A DNA stretch of 58,253 bases from Bacilli bacterium (GCA_028693035.1 JAQUWE010000008.1:1-58253); one strand, 5' to 3'; positions 1-10,550 are shown, counted from the stretch's first letter. The notes: generated from the letters alone by a model not told the origin. Numbers and translations are program-made.

Positions 1-124
1 AACAATTTGTTCCTTACTACAAAGACAAACTTTATACACCTAATGTTGTTAGATATATTTAAATTTTATAAAACAAAAAGTTTTCAAGATTTTACTTTAA
101 ATCCCAAAAACTCTTTACACAAAC
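1..124 (+). repeat. Left copy of a 124-bp perfect inverted repeat at the window ends
   Basis: Positions 1-124 are the exact reverse complement of 58128-58251 (base i pairs with base 58252-i). The match ends abruptly at 125, where the left side reads A and the mirrored right side reads T. The repeat contains the end of a reading frame (stop at 60-62) and about 60 bp of AT-rich DNA. Its inner end, ctctttacacaaac, looks like an insertion-sequence terminus. The likeliest explanation is one multicopy element present in opposite orientation on both sides, where assembly stopped. Confidence 0.9.
3..62 (+). CDS. Partial CDS, C-terminal 19 residues of an unknown protein inside the terminal repeat
   Basis: The frame beginning at position 3 reads QFVPYYKDKLYTPNVVRYI and then TAA, running in from outside the window. 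The same ending, preceded by a Lys, lies on the minus strand at the right end. An identical C-terminus in two inverted copies suits a transposase or another gene of a repeated element. The sequence is too short to identify a family. Confidence 0.35.
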   Translation, partial: QFVPYYKDKLYTPNVVRYI

Positions 125-140
125 AAACAATCCAATAAGG

Positions 141-173
141 CAAAAAAATAAAAAAGAAGAATATTCTCCTTTT
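141..173 (-). terminator. Rho-independent terminator of the VirD4-like operon
   Basis: On the minus strand a near-perfect palindrome (AAAAGGAGAAT followed by ATTCTTCTTTT, one G-T wobble) lies about 40 bases after the stop codon at 212 and is followed by a run of T. It lies just inside the terminal repeat. Confidence 0.6.
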
Positions 174-211
174 CATTTTATATTATATTGAACACTTACT
201 TTCCTACAATA

Positions 212-1267
212 TTATTGTTTATTTTCTAAGTACTCTTCTATTTTAAAGAATTTACTGTTTGTATTAATTTCAGGATAACGAATACTCTCCTGTTTTTCTT
301 CTATGAACGCTAACTGTACATCTTCTACATGAATGGTTCTTATGACATTATCAAATAATCCCTTTGGATAATAATATTTTAAACTTTCTAAATTTCTAGT
401 TGCCAATGTAATTTTAAAATTACTATAAGCAATTGTTAAAGCATCATTTAAAGAGTCTAACATACTAATAAAGTCAATATTGTCTAATACAAAATTAAAT
501 TGCATATTTCTTTCAAGTACTTGATAAAACACTTGATCAATCATAATATTGGCTATAGAACTTATCTCTCTTGCATTTACTTTAGAAATAACAAAAATAG
601 CTGTTTTATCTGTTATTTCAAATGATGTATTTGATAACAATGAAAGTAAGTTTGGTCTTAAACAGAATGCTTTAATCCTTTGTTTCGCAACGGATAAAAT
701 ACTTAATTTGGTATCATTTGCTGCAAAGACAATGCTTGATAATACCGTATAAATTGGATCTGTTTTATCTAATGATTCCAAATATTTAGTAATTAAATTA
801 TCGCTACCAGTACCTTTGCCAACCAAGTCAATCCCTACACTAATACTTCCTAAATTCACTTCTTCTTCTTGTGCTTCTCGCATTACTATTAGGGCAATTC
901 CAGTCACAAGGTCTGCAGCTGCATTGTTCCAAAATGGATCTGCATTTGATGCATCATCAAAGAAAATTGCTCTGCTTATTTTTTCTACCAATTCAATGCA
1001 TGTATCCATATTGCCTTCTTTATGATATTGATAAGGCAAACTATAGGGATTATAAGCATGACTCTTTAAAGGATCATTTAAGTTAAGAACCACAACATTA
1101 TAACCAGATTCTTTTAGTGTATTAGAGTATTGCTTATAATATTCTTCCTTAGAATCAAGAATCAAAATATTTTCTTCTTTTTTTATTAACGCATTTACTT
1201 CTTTAAATAAAATACCTTTTGTTTTACCGCTATCTATTTTCCCTACTATTAAATTCGTTTTTTCCAT
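212..1267 (-). CDS. VirD4/TraG-like P-loop ATPase without membrane anchor
   Basis: The protein has 351 residues and resembles the cytosolic ATPase domain of type IV secretion coupling proteins, which normally pump DNA or protein substrates to a conjugation channel. Walker A is GKIDSGKT at residues 9-16. The VirD4-type signature follows: an ILILDSKEEYY strand, then NLNDPLKSHAYNPY, then DPFWNNAAADL. The strand at the Walker B position reads FVLDNIDFI, so the usual DE is DN and the catalytic Glu appears to be missing. Family members are usually 500-700 residues with N-terminal membrane helices, and none are present here. It starts two bases after the MerR stop, with AGGAGG inside the end of the MerR gene, so the two are co-transcribed. 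No other conjugation gene is in the window. Assignment to the VirD4/TraG clan is solid; the role is unknown. Confidence 0.75.
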   Translation of the reverse strand: MEKTNLIVGKIDSGKTKGILFKEVNALIKKEENILILDSKEEYYKQYSNTLKESGYNVVVLNLNDPLKSHAYNPYSLPYQYHKEGNMDTCIELVEKISRAIFFDDASNADPFWNNAAADLVTGIALIVMREAQEEEVNLGSISVGIDLVGKGTGSDNLITKYLESLDKTDPIYTVLSSIVFAANDTKLSILSVAKQRIKAFCLRPNLLSLLSNTSFEITDKTAIFVISKVNAREISSIANIMIDQVFYQVLERNMQFNFVLDNIDFISMLDSLNDALTIAYSNFKITLATRNLESLKYYYPKGLFDNVIRTIHVEDVQLAFIEEKQESIRYPEINTNSKFFKIEEYLENKQ

Positions 1268-1269
1268 TT

Positions 1270-2052
1270 CTAATTTCCTCCTAATTTTTTTCTATATTTT
1301 TTATATTTATACTCTGCTTGACTTAAATTTTCTTCAAATATAAAGTCAAGTTCTTCTAATTTTTGAATGGTTTCTATCTCATCAGCATCCAGTATGACTG
1401 TGATATATCTATATTCTTCTTTCAAATAATCGAAAATCATTTTTCTTACAGAATCATCATGCATAACGCTTCTACTAGATTTAATACTTGAACTGAATCC
1501 GCAAAGGTGATTGTCTTTTTTATAAATCCAAAAATCCTTGATGATTTGATTGCCCTCATATATTAAATAATAATTACAGGAACCCGCTTTTACTTCCTTA
1601 GCCAAATAACTGTCTTTCATAGTGTTTCCATTTTGAAATAATAACAGCTCATAGTTCCCTTTTACGATTCTTTTTTGCGTATGAATCTTAGGAATTAGTG
1701 TTTTTATTTTAACATCAGTATCAATCATTTCCTTAGCTATATTTTCTCTTAAATATTCGATTTTTTGTATCTGCACATCAATATTTTCTTTATGTGCAAT
1801 AAGCTCCTCTTTCTTATTTACCAAAATAGTATCTGTTAAATGTGTAATAGAATCTTTGATTTCTTCTAAAGAAAAACCTATTTCTTTTAATAAGATAATC
1901 TTTTTATATTCTTCTAATTTAGATATCGTATAATATCTATACCCTGTATAAATATCAATATCATCTGGTTTTAAAAGATCAATAGTATCATAGTATCTTA
2001 GTGTTCGAATCGAGGCACCTGTTATTTTAGCAAAATCACCTATTTTATACAT
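1270..2052 (-). CDS. MerR-family transcriptional regulator
   Basis: The first 70 residues (MYKIGDFAKITGASIRTLRY onward) form the winged helix-turn-helix of MerR regulators. A long coiled coil follows (about residues 80-125), then a C-terminal domain of about 130 residues that I do not recognise. That domain should be the sensor. It has few cysteines and does not look like a metal-binding loop. The start is at 2052, because aaagggg precedes it at good spacing and the encoded protein begins at the conserved helix; an in-frame ATG at 2085 would add 11 unrelated residues. It lies in a three-gene operon with the Cys-rich membrane protein and the VirD4-like ATPase, behind a MerR-type promoter, so autoregulation is likely. 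Confidence 0.85.
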   Translation of the reverse strand: MYKIGDFAKITGASIRTLRYYDTIDLLKPDDIDIYTGYRYYTISKLEEYKKIILLKEIGFSLEEIKDSITHLTDTILVNKKEELIAHKENIDVQIQKIEYLRENIAKEMIDTDVKIKTLIPKIHTQKRIVKGNYELLLFQNGNTMKDSYLAKEVKAGSCNYYLIYEGNQIIKDFWIYKKDNHLCGFSSSIKSSRSVMHDDSVRKMIFDYLKEEYRYITVILDADEIETIQKLEELDFIFEENLSQAEYKYKKYRKKLGGN

Positions 2053-2086
2053 TTCTGCGCCCCTTTCGTCTTTTATACCTATCATT

Positions 2087-2368
2087 CTACAAACCCATTA
2101 CTTTGGTGACAATAATAGCAATAATCAATAGAATTATGACTACTATATTTCCAAATATGGAAGTATTATCTGTATCAAAACTTGCCTTTTTACCTAAATC
2201 ATAGAGTTTTTCTTTTTCATAAGCATTTAAACCATAATTTTTTTCAAAACTTTGACAACCATTTGTACAAGCTTTGGTGTATTGTTTACTCTTACTACAT
2301 TTGTAAATGCCATCACATTTGGCATCATTGGTGTTTAAAAACTTGCAGTCTGAACAATAGCTATTCAT
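2087..2368 (-). CDS. Small Cys-rich membrane-anchored protein, unknown function
   Basis: This 93-residue protein has seven cysteines in its first 45 residues (CSDC, then single Cys residues, then KACTNGC), which suggests a zinc-binding or disulphide-rich head. One hydrophobic helix (IFGNIVVIILLIIAIIV) lies near the C-terminus, so it is probably a tail-anchored membrane protein. The start at 2368 is supported by GGAGG at 2376-2380; an ATG eight codons upstream lies beyond that site. It is the first gene after the MerR-type promoter. I recognise no family; a metal or redox role is only a guess from the cysteines and the neighbouring MerR gene. Confidence 0.7.
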   Translation of the reverse strand: MNSYCSDCKFLNTNDAKCDGIYKCSKSKQYTKACTNGCQSFEKNYGLNAYEKEKLYDLGKKASFDTDNTSIFGNIVVIILLIIAIIVTKVMGL

Positions 2369-2390
2369 AGTCCTGCCTCCTTTCAAACAC

Positions 2391-2421
2391 ATACTAACAC
2401 TCTAGTTAACTAGAGACTCAA
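2391..2421 (-). promoter_or_regulatory. MerR-type promoter with palindromic operator in a 19-bp spacer
   Basis: On the minus strand, -35 TTGAGT (2416-2421) and -10 TAGTAT (2391-2396) are separated by 19 bp. The spacer contains the perfect 16-bp palindrome ctctagttaactagag (2400-2415). A 19-20 bp spacer with the operator between the two boxes is the hallmark of promoters that MerR-family regulators untwist. It drives the Cys-rich protein, the MerR gene and the VirD4-like gene. Confidence 0.8.
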
Positions 2422-2551
2422 TACCTATTTGAAAGGTTGTTTATTTATTATATAGCCTACTATAATTCTACAACACATTTTATTATTTGCAAAATGAAAT
2501 TTTCATTTCTTGTCAAGTAATTACAAAATTATTATAAAATCATTTTTTTGG

Positions 2552-2581
2552 CAAAGAAAAAAGTAGCAAATAACTTGCTAC
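2552..2581 (-). terminator. Terminator of the rpoB-rpoC operon
   Basis: The stem GTAGCAA/TTGCTAC (2563-2569 with 2575-2581) begins directly after the rpoC stop codon and is followed on the minus strand by TTTTTTC. Confidence 0.9.
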
Positions 2582-5500
2582 TTAATCCATTAATTCATCT
2601 TCTAGAACATCTAAAGGTTCTTCGTCGATTAAACTATTTTCTAATGTATACTGTGCTTCTCTATAAGCCTTACTTCCTGTACCTGCAGGAATAAGTTTAC
2701 CTATAATAACATTCTCTTTAAGACCTGTTAAATGGTCAACTTTACCATGAATAGCAGCGTCTGTAAGAATTCTTGTAGTTTCTTGGAAAGAAGCTGCAGA
2801 TAAGAATGAATCTGTTTCCAAAGATGCTTTGGTAATACCCAGTAAGACTGGTCTACCAGTAGCAGGTCTTTTTCCTTGTAAGATTAAATCTTTATTTATA
2901 TCAGTAAATTCATTCATGTTAATCATAGTACCTGGTAAGAAATAAGAGTCACCAGTATTTACAATTTTAATTTTAGAAATCATACGTTTTGCAATAATTT
3001 CAACGTGCTTATCAGAAATATCAACACCCTGAGAACGGTATGCTTTTTGAATTTCTAATAGGATATATTGTTGTACTGTAATTGGATCTGTAATAGCAAG
3101 TAACTCTTTAGGGCTAATCGCACCATGTGTAAGTCTTTGTCCTGCAATTACATCTGCACCTTTTTCAGTTGCAAGTTTTGCTCCATAGTTAGAAACATGT
3201 TCTTTTGTTTCTGCTTCATTTTTTACAGTAACAGTAATTTTACCAGCATCTTCTGTGATATCGATAACTTTACCTGTAATATCAGAAATGGTTGCTTTAC
3301 CTTTTGGATTACGAGCTTCAAATAACTCTTGTACACGAGGAAGACCTTGTGTAATATCGTCTCCACCAGCAACTCCACCAGTATTAAATGTACGCATGGT
3401 AAGCTGTGTACCTGGTTCACCGATAGATTGTGCTGCCATAATACCAACAGCTTCTCCAAGTTCAACAACCTGTCCAGTCGCAAGGTTACGTCCGTAACAT
3501 TTACGGCAAACACCTTGGTGTGTTTTACAAGTAAGAACAGTACGGATAGGTACTTTGGTAATGCCAGATGACACAATTTTATCAGCAAGTGCTTCGGTAA
3601 TATATGTATTTCTTTCTGCAATTACTGCTTTTGTTTCTGGATGTATAATAATTTTATTTGTATAACGTCCAATAATACGATCTTCTAGAGATTCGATTGT
3701 TGTACCGTCTTTTGGATTGATGAATGCTTCTACAACAACACCTTGTTCTGTACCACAATCTTCTTCTTTAACGATGATATCTTGCGCTACATCAACAAGT
3801 CTTCTTGTTAAGTAACCAGCATCGGCTGTTTTAAGGGCTGTATCTACAGCTCCTTTACGAGCACCATGGGTAGATAGGAAGAACTCAGAGATACTGATAC
3901 CTTCACTAAAGTTAGATACAACGGGAATTTCTACCTGTCCACCACTTGGTTTAGCGAAAAGTCCACGCATACCAGCTAACTGTGTATAAGAACTTAAATC
4001 ACCACGGGCCTTAGAACGAATCATCATAGAGATTGGATTCTCTGTATCTTTTTTAAGAATTTCATTTAATTCTTCAGATACTTTATCTTTGGTACCTTGC
4101 CAAATAGAAATAACAGTGTTATATCTTTCTTCATCTGTAATTAAACCTCTTTTATATTGTTTATTTACAGTATCTACTCTTGCTTGGCTTTCTTTTAGTA
4201 ATTCTGCTTTCTTTTCACTTTCACGAATGTCTGTGATAGAAATAGAAATACCAGAAATAGTAGAATATTTAAATCCAATATCTTTTAATTTATCAAGCAT
4301 AACAGAAGTTTCTGTTGTTTGATATCTTTTATAGATTTGGGCAATGATTTTTGTTAAAACGCCCTTATTGAAAGGTTCTACAAGAGGCCTCTCATTGATT
4401 GCTTTCTTGATATCTGTTCCTTTGTCTAAGAAGTATTTAGCTGGTGTTATTTTTTCAATATTTTCAGCACTTCCATCATTGATATATTGGAAAGTATCTA
4501 AGAAAATTTCATTGAAAATAAGTTTTCCAACTGTAGTAACCAAATATTTATCTGCATAAGTATCTGGGAAAATTTTATGTTTAAAACTACTGACTGGAAC
4601 CGCTACACGCGTATGAAGGGTTACTTCTCTTCTCTCATAAGCCATAAGAGCTTCATCAGTATCTTTAAATACTCTTCCTTCGCCTTTAACGCCAGCTTTT
4701 TCGATTGTAATATAGAAGTTTCCAAGAACCATATCTTGTCCTGGTGTAACGATTGGTTTACCATCAGATGGTTTCAAGATATTGCTAGCACCTAACATTA
4801 AAAGTCTAGCTTCTGCTCTTGCTTCTTCTGTAATAGGTACATGGACTGCCATTTGGTCTCCATCGAAATCGGCATTAAATGCTGCACATACAAGTGGGTG
4901 TAGACGAATGGCTCTACCACCAATTAGTTTTGGTTCAAATGCTTGAATACCAAGTCTATGTAGTGTTGGTGCACGGTTTAACATAACTGGATGTTCTTTG
5001 ATTTTTTCTTCTACAACATCCCAAACACGTGGATCTTGATTTTCGATCATTTTTTTAGCTGCTTTAATATTAGAAGCAATCTCTTTGCTTACTAAACCGT
5101 TGATTACATGTGGTTTAAATAGTTCAAGTGCCATTTCTTTTGGAATACCGCACTCATACATTTTAAGAGAAGGTCCTACTACGATAACAGAACGTCCTGA
5201 ATAATCCACACGTTTACCAAGTAAGTTTTGACGGAAACGTCCTTGTTTACCTTTTAACATACTTGATAGTGATTTAAGTGGTCTATTTCCTGGACCTGTG
5301 ATATTTCTACCTCTACGTCCATTATCAAATAAAGCATCTACTGCTTCTTGAAGCATACGTTTTTCATTTTGAATGATAATAGAAGGTGCGCCTAGATCCA
5401 TAAGTTTCTTAAGACGGTTATTACGGTTAATAACTCTTCTATATAAATCATTTAAATCGGAAGTAGCAAATCTTCCACCATCTAACTGAATCATAGGACG

Positions 5501-6220
5501 AAGTTCTGGTGGGATTACAGGAAGGGCATCCAAAATCATCCATTCTGGTTTGTTTCCTGATTCTAAGAAGGCATTTAGTACATCAAGTCTTTTGACTAAA
5601 CGAATACGTTTTTGACTTGCTGTATCTTTGATTTCTTCGATATCTATTTTGATTTGTTCTACATCTTTAGCAAGTTCTACTTGTGACAAAAGCTCTTTGA
5701 TAGCCTCTGCTCCCATACCTACTCTAAATGTATTTCCATATTTTTCATAATATGCTCTATATTCTTTATCACTAATCGTTTGTTTTTTCTCAAGTGGAGC
5801 TGGTCCTGGATCTAATACGACATAAGAAACAAAGTATAAAACTTCTTCTAAGTCTCTTGGTGACATATCAAGGGCAAGTCCCATACGTGATGGAATTCCC
5901 TTGAAGAACCAAATGTGTGATACAGGTGTTGCAAGTTCGATATGACCCATACGTTCACGTCTTACTTTAGAACGAGTTACTTCTACACCACAACGATCAC
6001 AAACGATATTTTTATATCTTAATCTTTTGTACTTTCCACAAGCACATTCAAAGTCTTTGGTAGTACCAAAGATTTTTTCACAGAAAAGTCCATCTCTTTC
6101 AGGTCTTAATGTTCTGTAGTTGATGGTTTCTGCTTTTTTAACTTCTCCATAAGACCATTGTCTTATTTTTTCAGGAGATGCGATTGCGATTCTAAGTCCT
6201 TCAAAATCGTTTACTTTCAT
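2582..6220 (-). CDS. rpoC: DNA-directed RNA polymerase subunit beta'
   Basis: At 1212 residues this is a full-length RpoC of the Bacillota type. The N-terminal zinc site (CACGKYKR, then CDRCG), the catalytic [12 protein letters not shown] loop that binds magnesium, the trigger-loop region ([15 protein letters not shown], then [11 protein letters not shown]) and the second zinc site ([13 protein letters not shown]) are all present. It is separate from rpoB, unlike the fused gene of some lineages. The ATG overlaps the rpoB stop codon (TAATG), so translation is probably coupled. A terminator follows immediately. Confidence 0.98.
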   Translation of the reverse strand: MKVNDFEGLRIAIASPEKIRQWSYGEVKKAETINYRTLRPERDGLFCEKIFGTTKDFECACGKYKRLRYKNIVCDRCGVEVTRSKVRRERMGHIELATPVSHIWFFKGIPSRMGLALDMSPRDLEEVLYFVSYVVLDPGPAPLEKKQTISDKEYRAYYEKYGNTFRVGMGAEAIKELLSQVELAKDVEQIKIDIEEIKDTASQKRIRLVKRLDVLNAFLESGNKPEWMILDALPVIPPELRPMIQLDGGRFATSDLNDLYRRVINRNNRLKKLMDLGAPSIIIQNEKRMLQEAVDALFDNGRRGRNITGPGNRPLKSLSSMLKGKQGRFRQNLLGKRVDYSGRSVIVVGPSLKMYECGIPKEMALELFKPHVINGLVSKEIASNIKAAKKMIENQDPRVWDVVEEKIKEHPVMLNRAPTLHRLGIQAFEPKLIGGRAIRLHPLVCAAFNADFDGDQMAVHVPITEEARAEARLLMLGASNILKPSDGKPIVTPGQDMVLGNFYITIEKAGVKGEGRVFKDTDEALMAYERREVTLHTRVAVPVSSFKHKIFPDTYADKYLVTTVGKLIFNEIFLDTFQYINDGSAENIEKITPAKYFLDKGTDIKKAINERPLVEPFNKGVLTKIIAQIYKRYQTTETSVMLDKLKDIGFKYSTISGISISITDIRESEKKAELLKESQARVDTVNKQYKRGLITDEERYNTVISIWQGTKDKVSEELNEILKKDTENPISMMIRSKARGDLSSYTQLAGMRGLFAKPSGGQVEIPVVSNFSEGISISEFFLSTHGARKGAVDTALKTADAGYLTRRLVDVAQDIIVKEEDCGTEQGVVVEAFINPKDGTTIESLEDRIIGRYTNKIIIHPETKAVIAERNTYITEALADKIVSSGITKVPIRTVLTCKTHQGVCRKCYGRNLATGQVVELGEAVGIMAAQSIGEPGTQLTMRTFNTGGVAGGDDITQGLPRVQELFEARNPKGKATISDITGKVIDITEDAGKITVTVKNEAETKEHVSNYGAKLATEKGADVIAGQRLTHGAISPKELLAITDPITVQQYILLEIQKAYRSQGVDISDKHVEIIAKRMISKIKIVNTGDSYFLPGTMINMNEFTDINKDLILQGKRPATGRPVLLGITKASLETDSFLSAASFQETTRILTDAAIHGKVDHLTGLKENVIIGKLIPAGTGSKAYREAQYTLENSLIDEEPLDVLEDELMD

Positions 6221-9200
6221 TACATCTCATCTCCTTCCATTAGATCTTCTTCTAAAGGTTCACTAAAGTCCATTTCTTCCTCTAGTTCGTCTTCCATATT
6301 TTCTTCTAAATCATCAAGTTCTTCTTCTGTGTCCACTTCTTCTGCATTTGCTTCACTTACGGCAGCTGCTGCATTTTCAATCACACCAAGTTCTAATGAT
6401 TTTTCAAATTCTTCTGGGGTTAAAAATTCATCTTTATCTGTTTCTTCTAAGTCTTTTAACTCTGCATATTCACCGTTTTTATCTAAAACAGTAATATCAA
6501 GTCCAAGTGCTTGGAATTCTTTAATTAATACACGGAAACTTTCTGGAATACCTGATTCTGGAATTGGTTGTCCTTTAACAAGTGCTTCATATACTTTTAC
6601 ACGACCCACTACATCATCTGATTTAATGGTCATCATTTCTTGTAGTACATGTGCAGCACCATATGCATAAAGTGCCCAAACTTCCATTTCTCCAAAACGC
6701 TGTCCACCGAACTGTGCTTTGCCACCAAGTGGTTGTTGTGTTACTAAGCTGTATGGTCCTGTAGAACGAGCATGAAGTTTATCATCTACCATGTGGTGAA
6801 GTTTAATCATGTACATTACACCTACAGATATTTTATTATCAAAGGCTTCACCAGTACGTCCATCATAAAGGGTAAATTTACCATCTTCTGGAAGTCCAGC
6901 TTCTTTAAGTGCATCAATGATTTCTTCTCTTTTAGCACCTGCAAATACAGGGGTTGCTACATGGAAATTAAGGGTTTTAGCTGCCATCCCTAAATGCATT
7001 TCTAGGATTTGTCCAATGTTCATACGAGATGGAACACCTAGTGGATTTAGAAGGATGTCAACTGGAGTACCATCTTCCATATATGGCATATCTTCTTCTG
7101 GTAAGATAAGGGAAATAACACCTTTGTTACCATGACGTCCAGCCATTTTATCTCCAACAGTAATTTTACGTTTTTGTGCGATATAAACACGAACGATTTT
7201 AGAAACACCTGCTGGAAGTTCATCAGAATCTTCTTTTGTAAATACTTTTACATCATGAACAATTCCTTCTCCACCATGAGGTACTCTAAGAGATGTGTCT
7301 CTTACTTCTCTTGTTTTTTCTCCGAAAATAGCATGTAATAATTTTTCTTCACTTGTAAGTTCTGCCATTCCTTTAGGTGTTACTTTTCCAACTAAAATAT
7401 CATCATCATGTACTTCTGTACCAATTTTAATAATTCCGTTTTCATCTAAGTTTTTACGAGCTTCTTCTCCAACATTTGGAATATCGCGTGTAAATTCTTC
7501 TGCACCTAATTTTGTATCACGACATTCAATTTGATAATCTTCAATATGAATAGAAGTATATACATCATCTTTTACAAGTCTTTCATTTAAAATAACAGCA
7601 TCTTCATAGTTATATCCATTGTAGTTCATAAACGCAACGGTTACATTCTTACCAAGTGCCATTTCACCTAGTTCTGTAGAAGGTCCATCTGCGATTACTT
7701 CACTCATTTTTACTTTATCGCCTTTTTTAACGATTGGAATTTGGTGGTAACAAGTACCTGCATTACTTTCTTCAAATCCGTTTAAGTAGTAAGTATCATA
7801 TCCACCTTTTGTTTTTACCATGATTTTTCTAGCATCAACATAGTCTACAATACCGTCTGCTTTCGCAATAATAACGGCTCCTGAATCTCTTGCAGCAATG
7901 GCTTCAATTCCTGTTCCTACGATTGGAGATTCTGCTCTTAAAAGAGGGATTGCCTGACGTTGCATGTTGGCACCCATAAGGGCTCTTTTTCCATCATCGT
8001 GCTCTAGGAATGGAATTCCACTTGTTGTAATCGATACAACTTGTTGTGCAGATACATCCATGTAATCTACATCTTTTGGTGTAATTAAAATATTTTCACC
8101 GTGGTAACGAGCAGGAACTCTCTCTGCTACAATTTTACCATCTTCAATTTCAACAGTTGGTTCTGAAATATTGAAATCAAGTTCTTCATCAGCTGTCATA
8201 TAAACAATTTCGTCTGTAAGAACTGCATTTTCAATTTTACGGTATGGAGTCATAATAAATCCATAATCGTTAATTCTTGCGAAAGACGCTAATGAAGTAA
8301 TAAGTCCACAGTTTGGTCCTTCTGGTGATTCTACTGGACAGATTCTTCCGTAGTGAGAAGGGTTTACATCACGTACTTCCATTCCGGCTCTATCTCTAGA
8401 AAGTCCACCAGGCCCTAAAGAAGAAAGTCTTCTCTTGTTAGCAAGCTCGGCAATCGGATTGGTTTGGTCCATGAACTGTGATAACTGGCTACTACCAAAG
8501 AATTCTTTAATAGAAGCAGTAAGTGGTCTAATATTGATAAGTGTTTTTGGAGTTACTTCTGTAATTTCCTGTGTACTCATACGATCACGTATTACTCTTT
8601 CAATACGACTCATACCTACTCTAAACTGATTTTGTAGAAGTTCCCCTACCTGACGTACACGTCTATTTGATAAGTGGTCAATTTCATCGAATTGTCCAAT
8701 ACCTTCTAATAAGTTTAAGTAGTAAGATACAGATGCGTATACATCTGATATCGTAAGTCTTTTGATATCAATTGTTCCTTCATTACCGATAATAGGAATG
8801 ATTTTATCTGTATTGTTTTTAGAATAAACACGGATGATTTGTACTTTATTATAAGTATCTAAATCTTCATTGATTAAAACATCTGTTAACCCATAACCAG
8901 AAGCAAGTACTTCTTTCATTTTTTCAGCGTTTGCTTTATCGATAACAGTTCCTTTTTCAAAGATTACTTCATTATCTACTTTGATGGTTTCTGCTAAAGT
9001 ACAACCAAGTAAACGATCCATTACATTTAATTTTTTATTAAATTTGTAACGTCCTACTTTCGCTAAATCATAACGAAATGCATCAAAGAAACGACTGATT
9101 AACTGGTTTTTAGCACTATCTAATGTAGATGGTTCACCAGGTCTTAATTTAGAATGAATATCAATAAGTGATTCATCTGAATTTTTATTGGCATCTTTTT

Positions 9201-9864
9201 CAATGGTTCTCTCTAAATAATCATCTTGTCCATATAAAGAGATGATATCTTCATCACTTGATAATCCAAGTGCTCTAAGAAGAGTTGTAATAGGTACTTT
9301 TCTAGTACGATCGATACGTACATAGATAACGCCTCTTGCATCTGTTTCATATTCAAGCCAAGTACCATGACTTGGAATGATTTGTGAAGTAATCATAAGT
9401 CTACCATTTTTGTCTATTTCTTTTCCAAAATAAACAGATGGTGAACGTACGAGTTGCGACACGATAACTCTTTCTGCACCATTGATGATGAAAGTCCCAC
9501 TTTCGGTCATAATTGGCATATCTCCAAGATAGATTTCTTGTTCTTTTACTTCGCCCGTTTCGCCGTTAAAAAGACGTGCTTCTGCCTTGATTGGAGCTGC
9601 ATAAGTTGTATATCTTTCTTTACAACCTTTAATCGAATATCTTGGTTCTTCAAATGTAAAATCTCCGAATTCAAGCGTTAAATTTCCTGTAAAACTTTCC
9701 ACAGGAAAAATATCCTCAAATACTTCTTTGATTCCGACATCCAAAAACCAGTTATAAGATTTTTTCTGAATTTCTAGCAAGTTGTTTAATTCAATTGCAT
9801 TTTTTGCTTTGGAATAACTTCTTCTTTCACGGTGATCCCCACATTTTTTAATTGTATAAGCCAC
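6220..9864 (-). CDS. rpoB: DNA-directed RNA polymerase subunit beta
   Basis: At 1214 residues this is a full-length RpoB. The rifampicin pocket [17 protein letters not shown] is followed by [13 protein letters not shown], so the residue equivalent to E. coli His526 is Asn (codon AAC, complement at 8437-8439), while Gln513, Asp516, Arg529 and Ser531 are kept. The C-terminal motifs [11 protein letters not shown] and [19 protein letters not shown] are present, and the last 70 residues are strongly acidic. The start codon is GTG, with AGGGGTG upstream. It has its own consensus promoter at 9938-9966 and overlaps rpoC by one base. Confidence 0.98.
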   Translation of the reverse strand: MAYTIKKCGDHRERRSYSKAKNAIELNNLLEIQKKSYNWFLDVGIKEVFEDIFPVESFTGNLTLEFGDFTFEEPRYSIKGCKERYTTYAAPIKAEARLFNGETGEVKEQEIYLGDMPIMTESGTFIINGAERVIVSQLVRSPSVYFGKEIDKNGRLMITSQIIPSHGTWLEYETDARGVIYVRIDRTRKVPITTLLRALGLSSDEDIISLYGQDDYLERTIEKDANKNSDESLIDIHSKLRPGEPSTLDSAKNQLISRFFDAFRYDLAKVGRYKFNKKLNVMDRLLGCTLAETIKVDNEVIFEKGTVIDKANAEKMKEVLASGYGLTDVLINEDLDTYNKVQIIRVYSKNNTDKIIPIIGNEGTIDIKRLTISDVYASVSYYLNLLEGIGQFDEIDHLSNRRVRQVGELLQNQFRVGMSRIERVIRDRMSTQEITEVTPKTLINIRPLTASIKEFFGSSQLSQFMDQTNPIAELANKRRLSSLGPGGLSRDRAGMEVRDVNPSHYGRICPVESPEGPNCGLITSLASFARINDYGFIMTPYRKIENAVLTDEIVYMTADEELDFNISEPTVEIEDGKIVAERVPARYHGENILITPKDVDYMDVSAQQVVSITTSGIPFLEHDDGKRALMGANMQRQAIPLLRAESPIVGTGIEAIAARDSGAVIIAKADGIVDYVDARKIMVKTKGGYDTYYLNGFEESNAGTCYHQIPIVKKGDKVKMSEVIADGPSTELGEMALGKNVTVAFMNYNGYNYEDAVILNERLVKDDVYTSIHIEDYQIECRDTKLGAEEFTRDIPNVGEEARKNLDENGIIKIGTEVHDDDILVGKVTPKGMAELTSEEKLLHAIFGEKTREVRDTSLRVPHGGEGIVHDVKVFTKEDSDELPAGVSKIVRVYIAQKRKITVGDKMAGRHGNKGVISLILPEEDMPYMEDGTPVDILLNPLGVPSRMNIGQILEMHLGMAAKTLNFHVATPVFAGAKREEIIDALKEAGLPEDGKFTLYDGRTGEAFDNKISVGVMYMIKLHHMVDDKLHARSTGPYSLVTQQPLGGKAQFGGQRFGEMEVWALYAYGAAHVLQEMMTIKSDDVVGRVKVYEALVKGQPIPESGIPESFRVLIKEFQALGLDITVLDKNGEYAELKDLEETDKDEFLTPEEFEKSLELGVIENAAAAVSEANAEEVDTEEELDDLEENMEDELEEEMDFSEPLEEDLMEGDEM

Positions 9865-9898
9865 TCTTTCACCCCTATAACTATATTTTTTTTAAGAT

Positions 9899-9925
9899 GC
9901 ATAGACGACAAAAAACAGTCTATGC
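9899..9925 (-). promoter_or_regulatory. Hairpin in the rpoB leader
   Basis: GCATAGAC (9899-9906) pairs perfectly with GTCTATGC (9918-9925) over an 11-base loop, between the predicted transcription start near 9931 and the rpoB start. No run of T follows on the minus strand, so it is not a simple terminator. It may stabilise the message or slow the polymerase. Confidence 0.5.
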
Positions 9926-9937
9926 CACCAATTTACA

Positions 9938-9966
9938 ATTTTAACAAATTAGTTCTGTTTTGTCAA
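9938..9966 (-). promoter_or_regulatory. rpoB promoter, sigma-A type
   Basis: A perfect -35 TTGACA (9961-9966), a 17-bp spacer and -10 TAAAAT (9938-9943) lie on the minus strand. The -35 box contains the TGA stop codon of the upstream methyltransferase gene. Confidence 0.85.
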
Positions 9967-10550
9967 TTCATTTTGGCTGCAATTATATAAAAACCTTTAT
10001 TTTTGCATAATAAATTCACAATATACTCTTTTTCTAAGTCTTTCATGGTACTTTTAGCACCTTGGTCCTTATGAATTACAAAGTACATAATTCCGTCTTT
10101 TTTTAAGTGTTCTTTTGCACCTAATAAAATTTTATATAACGTTTCCTTTCCAACTCTAATAGGAGGATTGGTTACGATATAATCATATTTTTTATCTATA
10201 TTTTCATAAATGTTACTCTCAAAAACATTTACTTGTACTTTATTTTGAAGTGCATTTTTTGTAGCAAGATGTAAGGCCCTTTTATTGATATCAACCATAT
10301 CTATGTTGGCTTTTGTTTGTTTGGCAAGATAAATCCCAATAGGACCATAGCCACAACCAAAGTCTAATACATCTCCTTTTATTAGAGAAACCGGAATGCT
10401 TTCTAACAAAGATCTTGTCCCAAAATCAAGCCCTTTCTTAGAAAAAATTCCATGATCTACAATAAAGGTTAGTTTTTCTTCTTTGATATAGATATCAATT
10501 TGTCTCTCTTCACTTTTTAAATTTTTATCATTTTCAAAATATTGAGACAT
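9963..10550 (-). CDS. RsmC-like class I SAM-dependent methyltransferase (YbxB family)
   Basis: This 195-residue protein has the SAM-binding motif VLDFGCGYGPIG (about residues 61-72), the acidic MVDINKRAL strand and the base-methyltransferase motif TNPPIRVGK. It is the single-domain form of the RsmC/RlmG methyltransferase family, which methylates guanine N2 in ribosomal RNA. The gene sits between rplL and rpoB, where Bacillus subtilis carries ybxB, so orthology is very likely. The exact target base has not been inferred. Its TGA stop lies inside the rpoB -35 box. Confidence 0.88.
   Translation of the reverse strand: MSQYFENDKNLKSEERQIDIYIKEEKLTFIVDHGIFSKKGLDFGTRSLLESIPVSLIKGDVLDFGCGYGPIGIYLAKQTKANIDMVDINKRALHLATKNALQNKVQVNVFESNIYENIDKKYDYIVTNPPIRVGKETLYKILLGAKEHLKKDGIMYFVIHKDQGAKSTMKDLEKEYIVNLLCKNKGFYIIAAKMN

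Noticed and set aside
212-1267. A remnant of an integrated conjugative element at the left edge
   Set aside because: No relaxase, integrase or other secretion gene is visible, and the gene is embedded in an intact operon with a regulator and promoter. It cannot be excluded beyond the edge, but the window does not support it.
6158-6670. A 170-codon Ser-rich plus-strand frame opposite the start of rpoC and end of rpoB
   Set aside because: It is the antisense of the acidic C-terminus of RpoB; the Ser runs arise from complementing Glu/Asp codons.
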